This document shows, piece after piece, positions 6,382 through 11,053 of a DNA stretch of 11,053 nt. The stretch is from Acidobacteria bacterium UBA7540 (GTDB lineage: Bacteria > Acidobacteriota > Terriglobia > UBA7540), in the NCBI GenBank assembly GCA_002478145.1, contig DLMI01000202.1:1-11053 (forward strand). Direction: 5' to 3'. Position numbers and translations under genes: made by a program. The notes below the pieces were generated by a model. The model saw only the letters and a list, made by a program, of their open reading frames with translations, made no database searches and was not told the origin of the DNA. Numbering within the stretch: position 1 is the first letter of the stretch; each line of letters opens with the position of its first letter.

Positions 6382-6863
6382 GCGCCCAAATCGTAGCGCG
6401 AGAAAGAACCGCTGAACTCGGTGTTCAGTTGCGCCGAGCGGGTCGTCGTGTCTCTTTCGCCAACGGGTGTTTTGATCTTTTGCACGCCGGGCATGTGCGC
6501 TATCTTCAGGCTGCCAAGCAACAAGGGGACGTGCTCGTGGTGGGGATTAACAGCGACCGCTCGGTCTCGGCTCTCAAGGGCCCCGGGAGGCCGCTGCTCC
6601 CCGCTGAAGCGCGGGCAGAACTGGTCGCCGCGCTCGAGCCGGTCGATTACGTTATCATCTTCGAGGAACTCACTGCGGAGGCCATGCTGAGCGAGCTTCG
6701 CCCGGATGTGCATTGCAAGGGTCCCGACTACACCACTGAGTCGGTTCCCGAGAGGGCCCTGGCGGAAAGCCTGGGGATTGCCGTGGCGATCGTCGGCGAC
6801 CCCAAAGACCACTCGACCCGTAACTTGCTGGCGGAGATCGCCCGGCGGTATCGAAAAGACTAA
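6378..6863 (+). CDS. hldC: D-glycero-beta-D-manno-heptose 1-phosphate adenylyltransferase (RfaE domain II)
   Basis: This cytidylyltransferase-like enzyme joins heptose 1-phosphate with ATP to make ADP-heptose, the last nucleotide step before any epimerisation. The 161 residues are the usual length for the free-standing form. The nucleotidyltransferase motif [17 protein letters not shown] (27-43) contains the HxGH signature H36-A-G-H39. [10 protein letters not shown] (54-63), LKGPGRPL (66-73) and the lysine-containing VHCKGPDYT (111-119) are further family marks. The start shares ATGA with the hldA stop, so kinase and transferase are made in coupled fashion, equivalent to the fused HldE. The phosphatase GmhB, which acts between these two steps, is not encoded in the window. 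Confidence 0.95.
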   Translation: MSAQIVARERTAELGVQLRRAGRRVSFANGCFDLLHAGHVRYLQAAKQQGDVLVVGINSDRSVSALKGPGRPLLPAEARAELVAALEPVDYVIIFEELTAEAMLSELRPDVHCKGPDYTTESVPERALAESLGIAVAIVGDPKDHSTRNLLAEIARRYRKD

Positions 6864-6893
6864 CTTCCGCTCATTCGTTTGGGGGATTCTGAT

Positions 6894-7955
6894 TTGTTGG
6901 AACCCGTTGGGGAGCAATCCGGTTCTCCACTCCGTTTTCTGGTGATTCGCCTGAGTTCCATCGGCGATATCGTGCATGCCCTTCCCGCGGTGGCGGCGCT
7001 GGGGCAATCTTTTCCGAAAGCTGAAATCCATTGGCTCATCGAAAATCGCTATGCTTCCCTTTTGGCGGGAAACCCTTACGTGCACCGCATAATTCCGCTC
7101 GATACGCTCAGTTGGCGTGGAAGTCTTCCTCCGGCTTCCATTGTGGAGGAAATAGTGAGAACGTTGATGGGACTGCGGGGGGGCGCCTACGCGGCCGCGG
7201 TGGATTTTCAAGGCCTCTGGAAGTCGGCCATGATCGCGCTTTTGAGTGGCGCGAAGGAGAGAGTGGGCTTGGCTGAGCACTGGCTGCGCGAACCGAGCGC
7301 GGCCGTTCTCTACACAGAACGGGTTTCAGCGGCGGGACGGCAACACGTCGTCGAAGAGAGCCTCGCCCTGGTCGAATATCTGGGGGCGCGCGTCGGCCTC
7401 TGGCAGTTCCCCTTGCCGCACACTCCCGAGGCCGACCAGTATGTCGACGGCCAACTTGCTCGCCTTGAGGCGCGGGACTTCATGCTCATTAATCCTGGAG
7501 GGGGCTGGAAGGCTAAGCGCTGGGCGCCCGAGAACTACGCATTGCTTCTCCGCCATCTCGAGTCGCGGTTTGCCGGCAAGATTCTGCTCACCGGGTCGCC
7601 AGAAGAAAAAGAACTGATTTCAGGAATTCTGGACAGCGCGGGAACAAAGCGAGCCGTTTACTTTCCATGCAGCGTCGTGCAATTCATTGCGCTAGCGCGG
7701 CGAGCGAAATTGTTCCTGGGAGGTGACACGGGACCATTGCATCTGGCGGCCGCAGTGGGAACACCGCTGGTGGCCATTCACGGACCCACTGACCCGGCGC
7801 GCAATGGGCCTTTCAATAAGGCAGACATCGCCCTTTACAATCAGGCTCCTGTTAATCACACACGCCGGGATTCGAACGCCACTTACATCGAGGGTATTTC
7901 GGTCGAGTCCGTGCAAGCGGCCATCGAGGCACGCCTCGCGAGGGTCAATGCCTAA
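6894..7955 (+). CDS. waaC: LPS heptosyltransferase I type (GT9)
   Basis: A second GT9 glycosyltransferase, expected to add the first heptose to Kdo. LVIRLSSIGDIVHALPA (16-32) carries the catalytic-site D25 and has the SS[IM]GD form typical of WaaC, where the waaF product has NWIGD. Further marks are INPGGGWKAKRW (199-210) and GGDTGPLHLAAAVGTPLVAIHGPTDPA (276-302). It lacks the cysteine cluster seen in the upstream paralogue. The start is uncertain: TTG 6894 is chosen for GGGGGA at 6881-6886, seven bases upstream, giving 353 residues. TTG 6897 or TTG 6879 are alternatives in the same frame. It lies 30 bases after hldC and overlaps the next gene by 8. The acceptor is inferred; another ADP-heptose-dependent transferase is possible. 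Confidence 0.88.
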   Translation: MLEPVGEQSGSPLRFLVIRLSSIGDIVHALPAVAALGQSFPKAEIHWLIENRYASLLAGNPYVHRIIPLDTLSWRGSLPPASIVEEIVRTLMGLRGGAYAAAVDFQGLWKSAMIALLSGAKERVGLAEHWLREPSAAVLYTERVSAAGRQHVVEESLALVEYLGARVGLWQFPLPHTPEADQYVDGQLARLEARDFMLINPGGGWKAKRWAPENYALLLRHLESRFAGKILLTGSPEEKELISGILDSAGTKRAVYFPCSVVQFIALARRAKLFLGGDTGPLHLAAAVGTPLVAIHGPTDPARNGPFNKADIALYNQAPVNHTRRDSNATYIEGISVESVQAAIEARLARVNA

Positions 7956-8493
7956 GGACTATGCCACTTGGGCCTCCCGATGGCGGGTACGGTTGGGGTT
8001 TGCCCTTGCCGCTGCCTACCTGATCCTTGCGCAGCCATCCGTGGTACTGCTGCTTTCCGGCGCGGCAATCATGCTAGCCGGTCTCCTGCTGCGGGCGTGG
8101 TCGGCAGGTTACCTTGCCAAGAACCAGCGGCTCGCCACAGGCGGCCCGTATTCCTACACACGCAATCCCCTTTACCTTGGAAGTGCGGTGATGGGGCTGG
8201 GGGGCGCGGTGGCCGGCCGCTCGTGGATCATGGGTGTAGCTTTCGCAGCCTTCTTCGTCTTGGTGTACTGGCCGGTGATGAAGCGTGAAGCGCAATTCCT
8301 GCGACGGGAGTTCCCGGAGGCTTTTGAGCCGTACGCGAAGCAAGTCCCGCTGTTCTTCCCCAAGTTGCCCCGGATTCCCGCTGGCCGCGAGAAGTTTCAG
8401 TGGCCGCTTTACCTCAAGAACCGTGAGTACGAGGCGGCGACGGGATATGTGTCGGCCATGCTTTTTCTGGCATTAAAGATGTGGTTGCGATAA
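7948..8493 (+). CDS. Isoprenylcysteine carboxyl methyltransferase (ICMT)-family membrane protein
   Basis: This 181-residue inner-membrane protein has about four hydrophobic segments (roughly 14-30, 31-50, 76-90, 92-110). The family signature is GGPYSYTRNPLYLG (65-78), followed by a charged KREAQFLRREFPEAFEPYAKQVP stretch (112-134) that forms part of the S-adenosylmethionine pocket in ICMT and PEMT-type methyltransferases. Prenylated CaaX proteins are not expected in bacteria, so the true substrate, perhaps a lipid or isoprenoid, is unknown. The ATG overlaps the waaC stop by 8 bases, with GAGG (7940-7943) just upstream, so it belongs to the LPS operon by position. ATG 7948 is preferred over the upstream in-frame start at 7723, which lies inside waaC. 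Confidence 0.87.
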   Translation: MPKDYATWASRWRVRLGFALAAAYLILAQPSVVLLLSGAAIMLAGLLLRAWSAGYLAKNQRLATGGPYSYTRNPLYLGSAVMGLGGAVAGRSWIMGVAFAAFFVLVYWPVMKREAQFLRREFPEAFEPYAKQVPLFFPKLPRIPAGREKFQWPLYLKNREYEAATGYVSAMLFLALKMWLR

Positions 8494-8520
8494 ATTTGAG
8501 CGGGTTACCTTTGCCCGGTC

Positions 8521-9363
8521 ATGAGCGTCCAAGTTAAAAACGTGCGCTATTCTCTACTCAAAGTCGGAGGGTTGACGCTTGCCGTTTTGGCGCTGGCGAA
8601 TCCCCTCCTTCCGGCTGCACCAGAAAAATCCTTGCCTTTCGAGCCGGGAGAGCGCTTGAACTATGACGTTACCTGGTCTATCTTCCCTGCCGGGACGGTC
8701 TCCGCAACTTTGGGGAGTGAAGGTCAAGAATCAAAGGACAATTACACTGTCACCACCACCGCTCAGTCTCAAGGTTTTGTCTCCCTCCTCTTTAACGTCC
8801 AGAACGAATTCCGCTCTTTCTTTAATCCCCGGACCTTGTGCTCCGAACGGATTTCAAAAAAAATCAACGAAGGGCGGCGGCATAAGGAAACTGAGATCGT
8901 CTTTGATTCCGAGCGAAAGCGGGCGATTCTTGAGGAACGCGACTTGACCAAACCCAACGAACCTCTCAAGCACGCGGAGAACGAGATTCCAAACTGTGTC
9001 GAAGATGTGGTAACAGCCTTCTATTATCTGCGTAGGCAGGATTTCCAAATCGGCAAGCCCCTTCACCTGCCGGTTAACGACGGCTCGAAGACCTACGATG
9101 TGACTCTTGATGTTCAGGCGCGTGAAGGGATTCAAACCCCCCTTGGGAACCGCTCTGCCATCCGCGTGGAGCCCAAAGTCTTCAGCGGCTTGTTCAAAAG
9201 GAAAGGACGGATGCTGGTCTGGTTCAGCGACGACGATCAACATCTGCCTTTGCGCATTAAATTCATGATTGCCGTCGGGAATATTACCGCCACTCTGAAG
9301 TCCGTTACCCGCGTCGCAGAAAAGTCTTCCCCAGAAAAGCAGTCAGGCGTCGTCACAAAATAA
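8521..9363 (+). CDS. Secreted DUF3108-domain protein
   Basis: This 280-residue protein has a Sec-type signal: basic N-terminus to about K14, a hydrophobic core VGGLTLAVLALANPLL (15-30), and a likely cut near PAA-PEK (31-36). The mature part shows the DUF3108 pattern: FEPGERLNYDVTWSIFPAGT (40-59), a central CVEDVVTAFYYLRRQ (159-173), and KGRMLVWFSDDDQHLPLRIKFMIAVGNITATL (228-259) towards the end. The domain is mostly beta strands and is expected in the periplasm or outer membrane. Its biochemical role is not known to me. It starts 27 bases after the methyltransferase and is probably the last gene of the LPS transcript, which suggests an envelope job, but this is inference from position. No strong ribosome binding site is visible. 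Confidence 0.87.
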   Translation: MSVQVKNVRYSLLKVGGLTLAVLALANPLLPAAPEKSLPFEPGERLNYDVTWSIFPAGTVSATLGSEGQESKDNYTVTTTAQSQGFVSLLFNVQNEFRSFFNPRTLCSERISKKINEGRRHKETEIVFDSERKRAILEERDLTKPNEPLKHAENEIPNCVEDVVTAFYYLRRQDFQIGKPLHLPVNDGSKTYDVTLDVQAREGIQTPLGNRSAIRVEPKVFSGLFKRKGRMLVWFSDDDQHLPLRIKFMIAVGNITATLKSVTRVAEKSSPEKQSGVVTK

Positions 9364-9384
9364 CCATTGCATTGGTCTCTGAAC

Positions 9385-9422
9385 AACCCCCTCACCCCGG
9401 CCCCCCCGAAGGAGCGGGGGTT
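9385..9422 (+). terminator. Possible transcription terminator after the DUF3108 gene
   Basis: AACCCCC (9385-9391) is the reverse complement of GGGGGTT (9416-9422), and extra C/G runs inside allow alternative pairing. It begins 22 bases after the DUF3108 stop, a sensible place for the operon to end. No T run follows directly; the nearest is TTTTT roughly 25 bases later. It is at best an atypical intrinsic terminator, and could equally be a repeat fragment. Confidence 0.3.
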
Positions 9423-9532
9423 CCATCCGTCCCGTGCATCTCATTTTTCTTGAGGTGTCGTGCCTCCGCGGCGGCTTATCCAAATGTTTTCAATGGATTA
9501 GAATAATCTCAGGCCATTCGGTGCAGATGCAT

Positions 9533-9642
9533 GAGTGTGGCATTTTGCCACACTCGGGGCCTCGTGCGCTTCCAGATAGGCCACAACAGTAGCCTATAAG
9601 CCGCGCCACTGGCGCCTTCACCCGCCGGAGGGGGCCGCGGGT
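9533..9642. repeat. Cluster of four consecutive hairpin-forming inverted repeats
   Basis: The first is the strongest: GAGTGTGGC (9533-9541) and GCCACACTC (9547-9555), a perfect 9-bp stem with loop ATTTT. It is followed by ATAGGC/GCCTAT (9576-9581, 9592-9597), GCGCCA/TGGCGC around a single C (9603-9615), and ACCCGC/GCGGGT (9620-9625, 9637-9642). The tight spacing and lack of coding sense suggest a structured repeat element or a shared bidirectional 3' region. It lies 66 bases past the stop of the - strand gene. No T run adjoins the first stem on either strand. Confidence 0.6.
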
Positions 9643-9707
9643 TCCGACTCGAGAATGGAACGGTTATTACGTGGGGACACCTAAGGCGGTCGAGGAAATT
9701 TCGCCGC

Positions 9708-9947
9708 TCAGACCATTCGGTATTTTTCAGCCAGTAAGCGCTTGAACTTGGGCTGGTAGATGATGTCGTAGACCTGCGCTTTGTCCGGGAAAAGGTTGAG
9801 GGCGAAGCGGCGGGTTTGGGCAACGAGTTCCGAGGCCTCCTCCACGGGAATGTCGGATTGAGCAACCAGGTTCAGGACCAGGTCCACGGCGATTTGCAGG
9901 CGCCTTACCTTTCGGTTTTCCTCGAGGATTTCCTCTTTGCTGGCCAA
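9708..9947 (-). CDS. Small uncharacterised acidic/basic helical protein
   Basis: I do not recognise a named family. The frame encodes 79 residues from TTG 9947: an MASKEEILEENRKVRRLQIAVDL helix (1-23), LNLVAQSDIPVEEASELV (25-42), and a compact FALNLFPDKAQVYDIIYQPKFKRL segment (47-70). The hydrophobic/charged spacing suits a soluble helical protein, and there are no membrane segments. The start is chosen because GGAGG (9960-9956 on the - strand) lies 8 bases upstream. A longer version from TTG 9983 (91 residues) would place the 9969-9988 palindrome inside the gene and is less likely. It is transcribed towards the DUF3108 gene and away from the YihY-family gene. The overlapping - strand frames look like shadows (proline-, arginine- and serine-rich). 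That the frame is truly coding is inferred from composition and start signal. Confidence 0.66.
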   Translation of the reverse strand: MASKEEILEENRKVRRLQIAVDLVLNLVAQSDIPVEEASELVAQTRRFALNLFPDKAQVYDIIYQPKFKRLLAEKYRMV

Positions 9948-9968
9948 GGCGGTGGCCTCCTCTCTCCC

Positions 9969-9988
9969 GCGAGTTGAACACAACTCGC
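9969..9988. promoter_or_regulatory. Perfect 8-bp inverted repeat in the divergent intergenic region (candidate operator or 5' UTR hairpin)
   Basis: GCGAGTTG (9969-9976) and CAACTCGC (9981-9988) are exact reverse complements around AACA. The site lies 22 bases upstream of the preferred TTG start of the - strand gene, and about 90 bases upstream of the YihY-family gene on the + strand. A dimeric repressor could bind it, or it could fold in the leader of the small gene. Beside it, TTGAGA (9994-9999) resembles a -35 for the + strand, but the matching -10 is poor. On the - strand TATACT (10012-10007) resembles a -10 without a good -35. Confidence 0.45.
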
Positions 9989-10080
9989 CCTGCTTGAGAC
10001 AATTCTAGTATAAGCTAATAGAGGCTGGCGGGTGCGGATTGCGTAGGCCGCAGGTGAATGCAGGACTGCAAGCGGAGACC

Positions 10081-11013
10081 ATGGCGACTGAGATTACGGC
10101 GGAAAGAAAGACCCTGCTCCCCGGGCGCTGGGGGCGAGTGCGTGAGGTGCTCCGCGACTCGCTGGTGAACTTCTTGCGCGAGAATTCCCTAATGGTCTCA
10201 GCCTCGATCGCCTACTACAGTCTGCTCGCCCTCTTCCCCTTGCTGCTCCTTCTTCTGGCTGTGAGCGGATTGTTTATCCGCCGCTATGAGCTCTACGGCC
10301 GGCTGGCCCTGGTGGTGGGACACTACCTGCCCGTCAAGGCGGATTTCATCATGAGGGAATTGGTCGGCATTTCGCGAGCTTATGGGAGGGTCAGCATCCT
10401 GTCAATCCTGCTCCTGTTATGGAGCTCTTCGGGCGTCTTTCTTCCCATCGAGCGGGCCCTGAACCGGGCGTGGGAGGTGGAGAAGCAGCGAAGTTGGTGG
10501 CGACGGCGGCTTCTCGCCCTGGAGATGGCGGGGATTTTCGGCTTCCTCGCCCTGTTCTCGACGCTCCTCGTGGGAACGCGCAGGTACACCCACGCCTGGC
10601 TCAGGGCCTGGGTTGCAAGCTCTGTGCTCCCCCTCGTGGAATTCTCCTATCGCGCCCTCTTCGTGGCCGCCACTTTCGGCATTACGCTCTGCTTGTTCTT
10701 GGTCCTGTTTGAGCGGCTGCCCAACCGCCCTATGGCTTTTCGCCAGGCTTTTCCCGGGGCGTTACTGACCGCTCTTTTGTGGGAAGCGACGCGCGCGCTG
10801 TTTACTCATCTCCTTCCTTTTCTCAATTACCGCCAGGTTTATGGCTCGATCGGGGTGGTGGTGGCCCTGATGACCTGGGTCTACATTTCCTCGGCCATCA
10901 TGCTTTTTGGCGCCCAGGTGTCCCGCTCGCTCTATCGCACATGGAAAGTCAAGGCGCCCGCCGCAGAGGCTCCGGCTGAGGGCGTGGTTGAATCTGCGGG
11001 CAAGGCGCCATAG
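10081..11013 (+). CDS. YihY/virulence factor BrkB-family integral membrane protein
   Basis: This 310-residue inner-membrane protein matches the YihY (BrkB, once called RNase BN) family in length and motif order. The diagnostic ASIAYYSLLALFPLLLLLL (41-59) opens the first membrane segment. WSSSGVFLPIERALNRAWEVE (114-134) follows. Further segments lie near 104-122, 147-164, 181-209 and 225-243, and PFLNYRQVYGSIGVVVALMTWVYISSAIMLFGAQ (246-279) closes the core. The last ~25 residues are a low-complexity A/E/P tail. The molecular function is unsettled in the family, and the old ribonuclease claim should not be transferred. ATG 10081 is chosen, with GGAG (10074-10077) three bases upstream, a short gap. 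TTG 10039 and GTG 10054 are in frame but lack better signals. It is transcribed apart from the LPS operon and divergently from the small gene. Confidence 0.93.
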   Translation: MATEITAERKTLLPGRWGRVREVLRDSLVNFLRENSLMVSASIAYYSLLALFPLLLLLLAVSGLFIRRYELYGRLALVVGHYLPVKADFIMRELVGISRAYGRVSILSILLLLWSSSGVFLPIERALNRAWEVEKQRSWWRRRLLALEMAGIFGFLALFSTLLVGTRRYTHAWLRAWVASSVLPLVEFSYRALFVAATFGITLCLFLVLFERLPNRPMAFRQAFPGALLTALLWEATRALFTHLLPFLNYRQVYGSIGVVVALMTWVYISSAIMLFGAQVSRSLYRTWKVKAPAAEAPAEGVVESAGKAP

Positions 11014-11053
11014 CCGGAGTTTCTCGCTACGATTCGGGAAGGGCGGGGTTTTA

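Larger units (their letters stand above)
9364..9707. other. Convergent non-coding region rich in hairpins
   Basis: This 344-base region lies between the DUF3108 gene (+) and the small gene on the - strand. I see no gene in it. AACCCCC (9385-9391) can pair with GGGGGTT (9416-9422), a possible but T-poor terminator. From 9533 to 9642 there are four further hairpins in a row, listed separately. The open frames that cross it are arginine- and proline-rich, as expected of non-coding GC-rich DNA. Confidence 0.7.

Noticed and set aside
6240..7280. 346-residue open frame on the - strand
   Set aside because: It lies wholly antisense to hldA, hldC and waaC, which carry clear motifs; its composition is H/R/Q-rich as in GC-rich shadow frames.
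7866..7880. GGGATTCGAAC, a tRNA T-loop-like string that might mark an attachment site
   Set aside because: It is inside waaC coding sequence, no tRNA arms surround it, and it does not extend the match to the tRNA-Ala 3' end.
9509..9865. 118-residue open frame on the - strand
   Set aside because: Serine-, proline- and arginine-rich, crosses the hairpin cluster and overlaps the more protein-like small gene in another frame.

Overview
The window looks like chromosomal DNA from a GC-rich, Gram-negative-type (diderm) bacterium. The lipid A/Kdo/heptose genes show that the organism makes LPS. The phylum is an inference only: separate hldA and hldC genes, TTG starts and many palindromic intergenic elements would fit Acidobacteriota or a similar soil or sediment lineage. 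Nothing in the sequence proves this.

Left edge (1-1263): the 3' part of a tRNA-Ala(TGC) gene, then a compact three-gene unit. It consists of an AbrB/MazE-type antitoxin, a VapC-type PIN toxin (ATGA overlap), and, one base later, a 163-residue repeat protein. The repeat protein has eight octapeptides of the type x-I-N-P-x-x-x-P followed by four ~21-residue beta-hairpin-like repeats. A perfect inverted repeat abuts the antitoxin start codon.

Centre (1287-8493): an LPS inner-core operon on the + strand, in the order waaA (Kdo transferase), lpxK (lipid A 4'-kinase), waaF (heptosyltransferase II type), hldA (heptose-7-P kinase), hldC (heptose-1-P adenylyltransferase), waaC (heptosyltransferase I type) and an isoprenylcysteine methyltransferase-family membrane protein. 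A secreted DUF3108 protein follows at 8521-9363. Together they cover the end of lipid A synthesis, Kdo addition, the last cytoplasmic steps to ADP-heptose, and addition of the first heptoses. gmhA and gmhB, needed for the missing ADP-heptose steps, are not in the window. Most genes are coupled or separated by fewer than 35 bases. There are two exceptions. A REP/BIME-like palindromic cluster lies between waaA and lpxK. A 156-bp MITE-like element with terminal inverted repeats and flanking TA lies between waaF and hldA, and the left TA plus the first element base form the waaF stop codon.

Right edge (9364-11053): a non-coding convergent region rich in hairpins, a small conserved-looking gene on the - strand, a 20-bp near-palindrome in the divergent gap, and a YihY/BrkB-family membrane protein on the + strand. 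I see no CRISPR array, rRNA, complete insertion sequence or phage gene.
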